Assembly: GCA_023412195.1 (NCBI GenBank)
Contig: JAEYNZ010000107.1
Location: forward strand, 1 to 21,047
Direction of reading: 5' to 3'
Source: Bacteroidota bacterium
Lineage (GTDB): Bacteria; Bacteroidota; Bacteroidia; Bacteroidales; Prolixibacteraceae
Length of the DNA: 21,047 nt
The notes below the pieces were generated by a model. That model saw only the letters and a list, made by a program, of their open reading frames with translations, was not told the DNA's origin and searched no databases. Shown here piece after piece: positions 1 to 8,218 of this stretch. The position numbers and the translations under genes were made by a program. Within the stretch, counting starts at the first letter, position 1. Every line of letters starts with the position of its first letter.

Positions 1-34
1 ACAATATAATTTTCCAACATTTATCTAATGCTGA

Positions 35-126
35 AGGCGGTTAGCTCAGTTGGTTTAGTCCGTCAGCTGACGGATGATCCGCCAGCTGGCGGATAGGGGT
101 CACTGGTTCGAATCCAGTACAACCCA
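35..126 (+). pseudogene. tRNA-like sequence with anticodon arm replaced by palindromes
   Basis: The sequence shows the 5' part of a tRNA (acceptor strand 35-41, TA, D-stem start GCTC, D-loop AGTTGGTTTA) and a perfect T-arm (ACTGG/TTCGAAT/CCAGT, 102-118), followed by a 3' acceptor strand 119-125 and discriminator A126. Between the D-loop and the variable region, where the D-stem 3' strand and the anticodon arm belong, lie two palindromes (59-94). The two acceptor strands pair at only four of seven positions: pairs 2, 3, 6 and 7 match, while 1, 4 and 5 do not. No anticodon can be assigned. A hairpin terminator follows directly, as for a genuine tRNA unit. The best reading is a tRNA pseudogene or a tRNA-derived repeat. 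A functional unusual tRNA is unlikely because the D-stem and acceptor stem are both broken. Confidence 0.6.
59..94. repeat. tandem pair of perfect palindromes
   Basis: Two related palindromes sit side by side: TCCGTCAGCTGACGGA (59-74) and ATCCGCCAGCTGGCGGAT (77-94). They share the core CAGCTG and flanks TCCGYC/GRCGGA, so the second looks like a diverged copy of the first. Each can form a hairpin or a DNA cruciform. They are much more GC-rich than the surroundings, which suggests a repeat element of the REP or palindromic-element kind inserted in the tRNA-like sequence. Only one copy is seen in this window, so repetition in the genome is inferred. Confidence 0.7.
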
Positions 127-130
127 CGTG

Positions 131-170
131 AAGCAGGTATCATTAAAAGTGTTACCTGCTTTTTAATTTT
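131..170 (+). terminator. rho-independent terminator after the tRNA-like unit
   Basis: An 8-bp stem, AGCAGGTA (132-139) with TACCTGCT (153-160), closes a 13-nt AT-rich loop and is followed by a T-rich tract starting at 160. It lies 5 nt after the tRNA-like 3' end. The remaining bases to 407 show no gene or clear signal. Confidence 0.75.
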
Positions 171-407
171 GATATTATTATCTTTTATAACCATTTATCC
201 ATTACTTTTTCTTCCGGTATTTTGAAACTCCATTTTTAGCATTTAATTCTATTATAAACATTCTTTCCATGCCCGGACCAACGCTATACCATCTCTATAT
301 TAAATTCAATTATTTTCGAATTTGATATGGATTTGGTACAGGCAGTTTATGGTGAAACTTTGAAGTGGCTGTTCCAAAAACCTGTCACACATGGTTGCAA
401 AAAATCA

Positions 408-3104
408 TCATATATATTTCAGTTTCAGGCTATATTGCCTGCCCTGTTTCAATGTATATCCTGAAAATCCTGCTTCATCTTTTAACGCAAACGGTTCAAG
501 GTCTACTTTTTCTCTTTTGCCGACCACCAGTACAGCTTCAACTCCTTTGGGCATGCTGATTTCAAGGTTCCTGTTTCCGGCTTTCCCCCGGCAATTGAAT
601 TTTACCGGCCCATGTGGGGTATGGTAACTTAAGCTAAGGTTTTCAAGCCGCCCGGGATTGGGTTTGATTTTTAATTTTACCGATCCCGGTTCGAGAGGTG
701 ATATTCCTGCCAGGCAACTGTAAATGGCAAACAGCGGGCCAACAGCACAGTGACTCCACTGGCCCCTGGTATCAGGACTTACCTGCCAGTGTTCCTGGAG
801 TGTATTGTTGAGTTGTACAGAATCCATGTTATGCCACCTGCCTTTAATTTCATCGATAATAGTTTCTGATTTTCCGGCCTTTCCAAGTGCCCACAGCCGC
901 CAAATTGCATTGGCCGGGAAAGATAGTCCCATATTTACGGGCGGAGATTCAAGAGCATTGACGGATGCTGTAATGCTGCCCCCTGGGCAAAGATCATATA
1001 TTACCGCCATTGAAAGGGTCCTGTCGGAGAGCCTCCGGCCGCCTTCTTCAGCCTCCCATGGAAGGTTATCGACAAAGATCTGTTCATGGTTATCCCAGAA
1101 CCTGTCAATGGTTTTTTCAAGAATGGCTTCCCCCGTCTCACTGATTCTCCGTGCATTATGATGTTCGCCAAAAGCCTGTGCCATAGGTGCAAGGGCATGT
1201 ATCATCATGGCAGCGGCATACATGTTGAATGCACACTGCTTGTGTTTTTGGTTTATATAACAATCTGAATCCATCCACACCCATGTCAGTCCCAAATTCT
1301 CAACCGGCAACAGGCCATCGTCACCGGTAAGAGAGACAAGATAGTTGAAGAACAGGAGCAACCGCGGGTAAACCTCATGCATGGCATCATGGTTGCCGGA
1401 ATAGAGCCAGAAATGATAGCAGTCGAAAGTGAATCCTACGCCATGATCTATTATAGGCCCCCACATGGTCAGGTTCATCTGCCGCTGTGATATCCTTGCC
1501 AGCCTGTCATAAGCCGGCCACGAATCCATGAAAAAGCCATCGAGCGTGATGCCCTGGCTGTAGGTATTGATAAAACGTTTCGGAAGGTTATAATCTCCAA
1601 AGGCAAAGAACAGGGGATGCACCTGGTGCCCGACATCGCCGCTGTATTGCTGTCTTTCCCTTCCCATACAATCCACCATCAGGTCCTGGGCCGAATTTAC
1701 AAGTGTGTTTATGTTGGCTGAAATCACTTTATCGACCACGGGATCAGAACATTGTATGTCAGGCAGGTTTTTCCATCCCGACATCCTTCTTATAACACCT
1801 GCACCGCTTACCTTTATCCTGCCTGCTGTTCCATGAATATGGAGCTGGATCCACCTCAGGCTTTCATAGTCGAACGTCCTGAATTCATTTTTCCCTCCCC
1901 TGCATATAAACCTTGTCCAGGAATGAAGCCTGTTGTTCATTATTGTAAAATGCCCCGGCCTGTGACCTTCCTGAACCATTAATTCGACTTTAGTACCTTC
2001 AGGTGCATCTATAGTGAATTCAGGATAGCCTACCATCTGTTCCTCCAGTTCAAAAGTCAGAAGCACACCTGTAGGTGGAGTGAGTTCAAATGAAATTTCC
2101 CCTGAACCGGATATTTTAAGGTCATCAAATGCTTTGGGCGTATATAAGCCTGGAGTCACGAATTCAAAAAATCTTTCCGGATCACCCGTCCAGTCCACTG
2201 CAAAATGGTCGGCCAGTTTAGCATGCCCACCGTGGAACTCTTTCATCAGGGGAATTGACCTCTCCCTGATGTCACAATCTTCTGGGTCTGCACGGATTTC
2301 CTGCTGGTATTCATCGTAAGGTGAAGAAACAGGTGGTTTATCCGGAGGCAGATCGATGACCATGGCAGCCAACCACTTTCCGGCAGGAGCTTTGAAGTTT
2401 TCCTTGTTCCAGCCCCAAGGGTAGAGGCGGGCATCGAATTCTTCCTGAAATGCCCTCAGGTACCATCTTTTATAATGACCCGGTCTCCAGCTTTCTGCAA
2501 CACTGGCTGCCCATGACTCATCAGTTACCAGGATCTTTTCATCGTGGTTTCCTTTCAGTTTTATATGCATTATAAACCCAGGTTTACCAGTTGGCCAGGT
2601 TCCGTCGCCGGTGCCGTAATATAAAACTTCCATCCCAATGACATTTTCCCCGGTTTTCAGCAGAGATGTAATATCAACAGGATCGGCCTCCGGGCGGCGG
2701 GGATCGAAAGGTGCCGGCCCAAACTGAAGGTATGTTCCATTGACATAAAGCCTGTAACGACTGTCGGCAAAAGTCCAGCCTTTAGCCGAATCTGGTAGTG
2801 CATCAAGCATTAATGTTTTCCTGAACAGAAATACAGTGTTCTGCAGGGTTCTTTGGGAGGGATACCAGATCCATTTTGCCGGAGTAAGGTCCAGGAGTGG
2901 AGTGTATGGCTGAAAAGGAAGATTACCGGTTTCCGGGTTTAATTTCAGGCGATCATTTGAATCATCCTGTAATTGGGAATAAGGGGAAACCATCAAAAAA
3001 GCACTTCCATAAACACTGTTCCTGAAAAAATCACGCCGTGAAAGATTTATCTCATCACTTTTCTGATTCCTGTTCTTGCTGGTTTTCGATTTTTCCGGGT
3101 CCAT
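408..3104 (-). CDS. alpha-L-rhamnosidase-like GH78 enzyme, Tat-exported
   Basis: The product resembles glycoside hydrolase family 78 enzymes, which release terminal alpha-L-rhamnose from plant or microbial glycans. From the ATG at 3104 it is 898 aa; an in-frame ATG at 3182 would add 26 residues, but the 3104 start places a twin-arginine motif (SRRDFF, about residues 22-27) and a hydrophobic stretch at the N-terminus as expected. A jelly-roll region with PAKWIWYP comes first, then a beta-sandwich domain, then the six-hairpin domain. The motif DCMGRERQQYSGD (residues 478-490) keeps the D, E and D spacing known for GH78 catalysis (D478, E483, D490), and E771 in QEHW fits the catalytic base. The usual DCPxR has become DCMGR, and the usual Trp is Tyr, so substrate choice may differ. 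No SusC/SusD genes flank it, so it is not in a recognisable polysaccharide-utilisation locus within this window. The family call is solid; substrate is unproven. Confidence 0.85.
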   Translation of the reverse strand: MDPEKSKTSKNRNQKSDEINLSRRDFFRNSVYGSAFLMVSPYSQLQDDSNDRLKLNPETGNLPFQPYTPLLDLTPAKWIWYPSQRTLQNTVFLFRKTLMLDALPDSAKGWTFADSRYRLYVNGTYLQFGPAPFDPRRPEADPVDITSLLKTGENVIGMEVLYYGTGDGTWPTGKPGFIMHIKLKGNHDEKILVTDESWAASVAESWRPGHYKRWYLRAFQEEFDARLYPWGWNKENFKAPAGKWLAAMVIDLPPDKPPVSSPYDEYQQEIRADPEDCDIRERSIPLMKEFHGGHAKLADHFAVDWTGDPERFFEFVTPGLYTPKAFDDLKISGSGEISFELTPPTGVLLTFELEEQMVGYPEFTIDAPEGTKVELMVQEGHRPGHFTIMNNRLHSWTRFICRGGKNEFRTFDYESLRWIQLHIHGTAGRIKVSGAGVIRRMSGWKNLPDIQCSDPVVDKVISANINTLVNSAQDLMVDCMGRERQQYSGDVGHQVHPLFFAFGDYNLPKRFINTYSQGITLDGFFMDSWPAYDRLARISQRQMNLTMWGPIIDHGVGFTFDCYHFWLYSGNHDAMHEVYPRLLLFFNYLVSLTGDDGLLPVENLGLTWVWMDSDCYINQKHKQCAFNMYAAAMMIHALAPMAQAFGEHHNARRISETGEAILEKTIDRFWDNHEQIFVDNLPWEAEEGGRRLSDRTLSMAVIYDLCPGGSITASVNALESPPVNMGLSFPANAIWRLWALGKAGKSETIIDEIKGRWHNMDSVQLNNTLQEHWQVSPDTRGQWSHCAVGPLFAIYSCLAGISPLEPGSVKLKIKPNPGRLENLSLSYHTPHGPVKFNCRGKAGNRNLEISMPKGVEAVLVVGKREKVDLEPFALKDEAGFSGYTLKQGRQYSLKLKYI

Positions 3105-3245
3105 AGACTGATATTTAAGCTGTATTGCAAATTTAACAAAGAACGGGACATAAAGAACCGGAAAGTTTTTCCGGCAACACATATGGTTGCCGGAGGTTCA
3201 GCTTATTTCAGGAGTTGAATTGAAAGAACATGGATCCTTGTTTTT

Positions 3246-3896
3246 TTAATGGTTATGTCCCTGATGACTTCCGCCATACTCAAGGATATCATGGATGGCT
3301 TCCAGGGTATGTGTATAATCTACATAGGCTTTTACATAAGCCCTGCCAATTTCCGGTGATTCATCTTTTGAATTGTACAAGGATACAACCTGATGATATT
3401 TTTCTTTTATGACTTTTTCAATATGGCCATTCAGCTTTTGAGCCAGATCATCTACATTTTGCGAAGTAATTGCCTTGTCGGTCAATGTGATAATTGCCTT
3501 GGTTGATCCTGCCGGTTTGAGTCCTGTATACGGGGCTCCTTCTGTTTCCCTGTGGAGTCTGACCAAAGTTTCGAGGAAGTGTTTTTCAACAATCTGGTAA
3601 ATTTCCATGTCACTGTTTTTGAGGCTGTATGTCTTACTGAATAATGATTTAATTTCATTTTCCTGTTCCTTATCTATCCATTTCAAAACAAGATTTACAT
3701 CATTTGTTTCGAGCGCTTTGTATGCATCTTTAATTACCGGCCCATCATATGAATCACAATGTGCAAATGATGTGGCGGGAAATAAAAACATAAAGAATGT
3801 AATCAACCCAATGATAAGTTTACGTTCGAAAGAATTCAGTGTACTGCGGGAAACTTTGTTAGAGTGGGATACCCAATTATTAGCTTTTCTTTCCAT
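3246..3896 (-). CDS. exported DUF6448-type protein with His-rich tail
   Basis: This 216-aa protein has a hydrophobic signal segment at about residues 27-40 ending in a plausible signal peptidase I site (TSFA, then HCDSYDG). The mature start CDSYDGPVIKDA and the segment ETLVRLHRETEGAPYTGLKP match what I recall of the DUF6448 family, which has no known function. The last residues, GGSHQGHNH, are rich in histidine and could bind a metal, but this is inference. Only one usable start fits the signal peptide; the next Met lies inside the hydrophobic segment. A -7-type promoter element lies 37 nt upstream, so the gene probably has its own transcript. The membrane-bound AraC-type regulator gene is next upstream on the same strand. 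Confidence 0.75.
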   Translation of the reverse strand: MERKANNWVSHSNKVSRSTLNSFERKLIIGLITFFMFLFPATSFAHCDSYDGPVIKDAYKALETNDVNLVLKWIDKEQENEIKSLFSKTYSLKNSDMEIYQIVEKHFLETLVRLHRETEGAPYTGLKPAGSTKAIITLTDKAITSQNVDDLAQKLNGHIEKVIKEKYHQVVSLYNSKDESPEIGRAYVKAYVDYTHTLEAIHDILEYGGSHQGHNH

Positions 3897-3932
3897 AACA
3901 TTTTGTTTTTATGTATTTTAATAATTTTCAAA

Positions 3933-3940
3933 CAAAAGTA
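3933..3940 (-). promoter_or_regulatory. -7 promoter box for the DUF6448-type gene
   Basis: On the minus strand this reads TACTTTTG, a full match to the Bacteroidota -7 consensus TAnnTTTG. It lies 37 nt before the ATG at 3896. I see no convincing -33 TTTG partner. Confidence 0.45.
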
Positions 3941-4025
3941 TGGAAGTCCCGGATCTCCTGCGACCTACTTTATAAACTGGCACCTGTTTACGGTTAAATC
4001 CGGGCCCTTTATGAAAGTGTGACTG

Positions 4026-5162
4026 TTATGAGGATGATAGGGAGCTTTTATATTCACTGGGAGTAAAGCCGGTTGTTTTTTTAAATACCCGGTTGAATGC
4101 GGATTTTGAATTGAACCCGGATTCAAAGGCAATACCCAGTAATGAAAGATGATCCCATTGTGGATTCCTGATTTTTTCCTTCACCTCGTTCACCCTGAAG
4201 CCATTTATGAACTCAAAGAAGTTGCATTCATATTGCTCATTGATGATCCGTGAAAGCTGGTAAGCCGGAATTTTTAATGAAGCTGCGAGTTCAGGAAGTG
4301 TAAGATCAGGGTTAAGGTAGGGTTTTTCTTCCTTCATGATCCGGTTAATTTTCGAAACACTTTCAGCAGTTTCAGTCTCCTTCAACGGATTGTGAGCCTG
4401 ATGTGCCTTTGGTATGTTTACAACATCCTGTGGTTCAGAAGAGAAATTGGTAAAAATCTCCTTTTGCCTTAACCCATAATACCCTACTAAAATGACAAAA
4501 GCCGAAAGGGATAAAAAAAGTCCGTTTATGCAGAAATCGATAGAGAAATAATGGAATACATGATGGATGACAGCAATTGTTATTAAAGCTGTCCAGATCA
4601 CACCAAATATTGTAACCAGGGCTTTTAGCCAGTCGGGATTAATATATTCTGTTGTGGAGTAATTGTTTAAAATGGTGTTTTTTATTGCTTTTATTTTTCT
4701 GACTGACAGAACAAAATACACAGGCCCTGAAAATGCTGCAATTAAAAGGAAAATAATAAATATTACAGGTGGTTTAGCTGGAATTTCCACATGATCGATT
4801 CTTATTTTTTCTGCATATCCCGGAATGAATAAGGATATTATCAGATAAAAAACGAAAAGGACAAAAGGTATAAAATGGAGTAAATCCTTTTTGTTAATTT
4901 TTTTCTTTTCTGTGCTTAGGGCATCCACATACAGATACAGGAATGGACCATGCAGCAGGAACATTGAAATAATGAAGTTTAAGAAATAATGGATACGGTG
5001 AAAGAGTTCATGACTTGAAAGTGCATAAGCAGCAATAAAAAAGCCTAAATAGAACAACCAATAGAATAATATTTTATCATGTAATGCTTTTGCTTTTTTT
5101 TGCAATATCAGGAAAGCAAAAAATATGGCATTAAATGCCGCTATAAAGAACAGGTATTTCAT
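4026..5162 (-). CDS. membrane-anchored AraC-family transcriptional regulator
   Basis: The 378-aa protein has about seven hydrophobic segments in residues 1-230, followed by a charged linker and a C-terminal AraC/XylS double helix-turn-helix domain at about 273-375. The DNA-binding domain shows the usual features: LTLPELAASLKIPAYQLSRI in the first HTH, and IAFESGFNSKSAFNRVFKKTTGFTPSEY split across the second HTH. This layout, a 7-TM sensor fused to an AraC domain, is common in Bacteroidota; the ligand is generally unknown. It is expected to sense a membrane or periplasmic signal and bind DNA at the inner membrane face. The closest candidate target is the DUF6448-type gene directly downstream on the same strand, but that is only a neighbour-based guess. 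The gene probably forms its own transcript, since a minus-strand terminator precedes the permease operon's end upstream. Confidence 0.88.
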   Translation of the reverse strand: MKYLFFIAAFNAIFFAFLILQKKAKALHDKILFYWLFYLGFFIAAYALSSHELFHRIHYFLNFIISMFLLHGPFLYLYVDALSTEKKKINKKDLLHFIPFVLFVFYLIISLFIPGYAEKIRIDHVEIPAKPPVIFIIFLLIAAFSGPVYFVLSVRKIKAIKNTILNNYSTTEYINPDWLKALVTIFGVIWTALITIAVIHHVFHYFSIDFCINGLFLSLSAFVILVGYYGLRQKEIFTNFSSEPQDVVNIPKAHQAHNPLKETETAESVSKINRIMKEEKPYLNPDLTLPELAASLKIPAYQLSRIINEQYECNFFEFINGFRVNEVKEKIRNPQWDHLSLLGIAFESGFNSKSAFNRVFKKTTGFTPSEYKSSLSSS

Positions 5163-5301
5163 AATGCTGATTATTCCCGTTTTTATGAACCACTAGTTTA
5201 CGATTTTATTTTTATAAAATTCATTTGTTGATGACATGAAGTTTGTATGAGGGCCCACCGTTGATTAACCAGAATCCAATACCAGGCAGAAGTATCTCTA
5301 T

Positions 5302-5364
5302 TTAAAAGAAAAAATGCCGTTCCTTATGTTTTCAACTTGTTGAAATGGCATTAAGAAACGGCAT
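5302..5364 (-). terminator. terminator of the purine uptake operon
   Basis: A long hairpin pairs ATGCCGTTCCTTA (5314-5326) with TAAGAAACGGCAT (5352-5364), with one mismatch. The loop carries a second small dyad, TTTCAAC/GTTGAAA. Read on the minus strand, the stem is followed by TTTTTTCTTTT, as expected for termination about 50 bases after the permease stop. Confidence 0.85.
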
Positions 5365-5416
5365 CAATGATATATAACAACCGATGCAGGAGATAAACCT
5401 GCAGCTTGCCCGTAAA

Positions 5417-6709
5417 TCAGATAAAGAACTTCAGCAGGAACAACAGTGCAAGGACAATCATCACAACCGAAATATCCTTAGCCTTTCCTGTAAACAGTTT
5501 AAGCAGTACATAAGAGATCATTCCGAAAACGATTCCTTCAGCAATGCTGTAGGTAAGCGGCATTACAATGATTGTAATAAAGGCAGGAATTGCTTCCGTA
5601 AAATCATCGAAATGTATCTTCAGGATGGGTGACATCATAAAGAAACCTACAAGCACCAGAGCAGCGGCAGTTGCAGCAGGTGGCACCATTGTAAAAAGTG
5701 GTGCGAAAAACAGTGCTATAAGAAAAAATCCTGCAGTTGTGAGTGAAGTAAGTCCTGTTTTTCCTCCTTCAGCTACTCCCGATGCACTTTCAACATAAGT
5801 AGTAACGGTGCTGGTTCCAAGCATTGCTCCCACTGTGGTGCCAACTGCGTCGGCAAAAAGCGCCTGTTTAACGCGTGGTATTCTTCCTTTTTCATCGAGC
5901 ATCCCTGCTTTTGAAGAAACCCCAACCAGTGTGCCCACGGTATCAAACATATCAACAAACAGAAAGGTGAACAACACTACAAGCATGTCGATGCTAAATA
6001 TTTCTGAGAAGTTGAATTTGAAAAAGATAGGCGACAATGACGGCGGCACATCAACAAGGTGTCCGTCGGGTACCTGTGTCACTCCAAAGGGTATTCCTGC
6101 AAGTGTAGCTACAAAAATTCCAATCAGCAGAGCACCTTTTACCTTCAGCGACAACAAAATGGCAGTCAGGATAATTCCTCCCAGTGCTACCAGAACAGCT
6201 GGGGAGCCCATATTGCCCAATCCCACAAGTGTGGCAGGGTTATCGGCAATGATACCTGCATTCTGCAACCCGATGAACGCTATAAATAAACCAATACCAA
6301 CAGAAACTGCATGTTTCATGGCAAGCGGTATGGCATTTACAATCAGTTCGCGGATGTTAAAAGCGGTGAGAATCAGGAATATGATACCTTCGAGGAATAC
6401 TGCTGTAAGAGCAAATTGCCAGGTATGGCCCATTCCCAGGACAACAGTAAAGGCAAAAAAGGCATTCAATCCCATTCCCGGAGCAAGTGCAAAAGGCAGT
6501 CTTGCAACCAGTGCCATTACCACAGTAGCCACAAAAGCAGAAAGTGCAGTGGCTGTAAATAAAGCATTCTTATCCATACCGGTGGCACTTAAAATATCCG
6601 GGTTTACAGCCAGGATATAGGCCATCGTCATGAATGTAGTCAGTCCCGCCAAAACTTCCGTTTTTACCGAAGTTTTGTTTTCTTTTAGTTTAAAAAAGCG
6701 GTCGAGCAT
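5417..6709 (-). CDS. AzgA-type (NCS2-like) purine permease
   Basis: This 430-aa polytopic inner-membrane protein belongs to the AzgA-like branch of purine permeases, which take up guanine, hypoxanthine or adenine by proton symport. Family marks visible in the sequence are TEVLAGLTTFMTMAYILAVNP (start at about residue 17), APGMGLNAFF (76-85), DMFDTVGTLVGVSSKAG in the middle, and GTSTVTTYVESASGVAEGG after it. Length and start agree with relatives, which begin with a short soluble segment such as MLDRFFKLKENKT. The gene lies 11 bases after the DUF5020 gene and is followed by a strong terminator, so the two are cotranscribed. Together they would carry purine bases across the outer and inner membranes. 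I found no purine riboswitch: the space upstream of the operon is only 92 bases. Which purine is preferred cannot be read from sequence. Confidence 0.92.
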   Translation of the reverse strand: MLDRFFKLKENKTSVKTEVLAGLTTFMTMAYILAVNPDILSATGMDKNALFTATALSAFVATVVMALVARLPFALAPGMGLNAFFAFTVVLGMGHTWQFALTAVFLEGIIFLILTAFNIRELIVNAIPLAMKHAVSVGIGLFIAFIGLQNAGIIADNPATLVGLGNMGSPAVLVALGGIILTAILLSLKVKGALLIGIFVATLAGIPFGVTQVPDGHLVDVPPSLSPIFFKFNFSEIFSIDMLVVLFTFLFVDMFDTVGTLVGVSSKAGMLDEKGRIPRVKQALFADAVGTTVGAMLGTSTVTTYVESASGVAEGGKTGLTSLTTAGFFLIALFFAPLFTMVPPAATAAALVLVGFFMMSPILKIHFDDFTEAIPAFITIIVMPLTYSIAEGIVFGMISYVLLKLFTGKAKDISVVMIVLALLFLLKFFI

Positions 6710-6720
6710 GATTTCAGTTA

Positions 6721-7407
6721 TTAAAAGGTATATTTTAAACCTAATGTGGGCATTACCTTAAATTCATTGGCAACGAAGTTGTTGCTGAGTTCAATTTCAC
6801 TTCCCAGTGATAAATTTTTGCTTGCATTATACCAAAGCTGCGGCTCTGATAAAAAGCGGTATTTCGATCCCCAGAACATTTCTTCCTTCCAGAAATCAGC
6901 AAATCCGTTAAAAGTCAATTTGCCTTCCAGCATTTGAATCGTCCATACTGCGGTTAACTGAAATGAAGCATCTTCTTTCTCCTGGATATGTTTGTAGTTT
7001 GCCTGCAGTGTAAGAATTTTTGAAAAATCAGCAGAAGCAAATGTTCTTTCTACCCCGGCAAGCCATGCGTTTTCAATAGGTATGAAGGGAGTATTTACTC
7101 CATCAAGTTTTAAAACACCACCGTTATACTCAGCGCGTGGCTGAAACTTTTGATTCTCATTCCATTTGAAACTTCTGGCAATTTCCCAATATGCCAACGA
7201 AACTCCATTGCTTACATTACGGGCATCGGAACTGTAATCCATGTCGATAAAGAAAAAGGTACTTCCCCATGAGTCAGGTTTGAACATTTCTACTGTTGTT
7301 GTAAAAAAGTTCCTGTTTTCTCCGAGGTCGTAATGCACTTGTACGTTTTGAGATTGGGCGGTAACAAAAAAGGCAGCAAATAAGATTGCCAGAAGTACAC
7401 GTTTCAT
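6721..7407 (-). CDS. DUF5020 outer-membrane protein, likely Tsx-like channel
   Basis: The 228-aa product starts with a clean signal peptide (MKRVLLAILFAAFFVTAQSQ) and then shows alternating beta-strand-like segments rich in aromatic residues, ending in LGLKYTF. A C-terminal Phe after an amphipathic strand is the typical signal for outer-membrane beta-barrel insertion. The sequence matches my memory of the DUF5020 family, which resembles nucleoside-specific Tsx channels. It is the first gene of a two-gene unit with an AzgA-type purine permease 11 bases downstream. The context supports a role in passing purines or nucleosides across the outer membrane. Length fits a barrel of about 12 strands. 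The channel role is inferred from the barrel features and the partner gene. Confidence 0.8.
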   Translation of the reverse strand: MKRVLLAILFAAFFVTAQSQNVQVHYDLGENRNFFTTTVEMFKPDSWGSTFFFIDMDYSSDARNVSNGVSLAYWEIARSFKWNENQKFQPRAEYNGGVLKLDGVNTPFIPIENAWLAGVERTFASADFSKILTLQANYKHIQEKEDASFQLTAVWTIQMLEGKLTFNGFADFWKEEMFWGSKYRFLSEPQLWYNASKNLSLGSEIELSNNFVANEFKVMPTLGLKYTF

Positions 7408-7435
7408 AAATAAGATTTTAAAGTTATTATGGCCG

Positions 7436-7443
7436 CAAAAATA
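7436..7443 (-). promoter_or_regulatory. -7 promoter box of the purine uptake operon
   Basis: The minus strand reads TATTTTTG, matching TAnnTTTG, 28 nt before the ATG at 7407. The short leader leaves no room for a riboswitch. The -33 element is not clear. Confidence 0.45.
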
Positions 7444-7499
7444 TAGAAAGAAATTTACAGTCAGTTAAAAAATGCTAAAGCTGCCAGTTTTATACACAT

Positions 7500-8165
7500 T
7501 TATTTTTTATCAGCCTCTTCAAGTGCCTCATTTAAAAACTGGTTGACCCGGTGCATCTGTTGAAATGCACCCACTGCCGAATCAATAAACTTTCCTCCTG
7601 TAAGTACTTCATCAGGAATACGGGAAGAAAAAGCAAAGGAACGGTACCGGAGCAGGTGAATTTGGGGATGATCCTTTGGCAGCCCCTGGGGTGCAGTTTT
7701 TAGCTGGTGATCGAACATTTCCGGTAGAGCTGCGTTAAATTCAGGATCTTCAAGTATTTCATTAAAAATTTCCGGGAATTTCATGATATGGTTCCTGATG
7801 GCTTTCAGGTCACTGGCCGCTGGCATATAAATTCCTCCACCTACAAAACTGTTTTCAGGTTCAATATGAAAATAATATCCTGCCCGGTTGCTTTTACGTC
7901 CGCCATCGGCTATATAACTGCCGAAATTTGTTTTGTACGGGCGTTTGTCGTTCGAAAACCTTACATCGCGGAAAATCCGGAAAATACAATCTTTGGCACC
8001 GGGTTGCTGTATAGAAGGATCGAAGCTGCGGATTTCGTTGATTAAAACTTCAGTCAGAAACAGAATCTTGTTCCTGCTTTCATTGTACCATTCCTTGTTG
8101 GCTTCAAACCATTCGCGGTTATTATTTGCAGCAAGTTTGCGAAGAAATTCAAGTACCTTTTCCAT
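7500..8165 (-). CDS. DUF2461 family protein
   Basis: This 221-aa soluble protein matches the DUF2461 family (also modelled as TIGR02453). The recognisable parts are FLRKLAANNNREWFEANKEWY at the N-terminus (within residues 7-27), FRIFRDVRFSNDKRPYKTNF in the first third, and GGGIYMP just before the middle. The length is usual for the family. No signal peptide or membrane segment is visible, so it should be cytoplasmic. The biochemical role of the family is not established, and I see no catalytic motif that would define it. It is transcribed divergently from ispD, with 53 bases between the two starts, and lies 92 bases ahead of the purine uptake operon on the same strand. Confidence 0.88.
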   Translation of the reverse strand: MEKVLEFLRKLAANNNREWFEANKEWYNESRNKILFLTEVLINEIRSFDPSIQQPGAKDCIFRIFRDVRFSNDKRPYKTNFGSYIADGGRKSNRAGYYFHIEPENSFVGGGIYMPAASDLKAIRNHIMKFPEIFNEILEDPEFNAALPEMFDHQLKTAPQGLPKDHPQIHLLRYRSFAFSSRIPDEVLTGGKFIDSAVGAFQQMHRVNQFLNEALEEADKK

Positions 8166-8218
8166 AGTGTTTTTGAATTTAATTTACTTTTATGCCAAAG
8201 TAATCAAATTAATATTTT

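Noticed and set aside
3948..4005. Inverted CCCGGAT/ATCCGGG pair downstream of the AraC-type gene
   Set aside because: The loop is about 45 bases and no T tract follows on the minus strand, so it is not a convincing terminator.
5808..6620. 270-aa open frame on the plus strand opposite the purine permease
   Set aside because: It is the antisense shadow of a well-supported membrane protein gene; its Ser/Thr/Pro-rich, motif-free content is typical of such shadows.
7408..7499. Possible purine riboswitch ahead of the purine uptake operon
   Set aside because: The space is only 92 bases, with a promoter box 28 bases from the ATG, and no conserved purine aptamer loops are seen.
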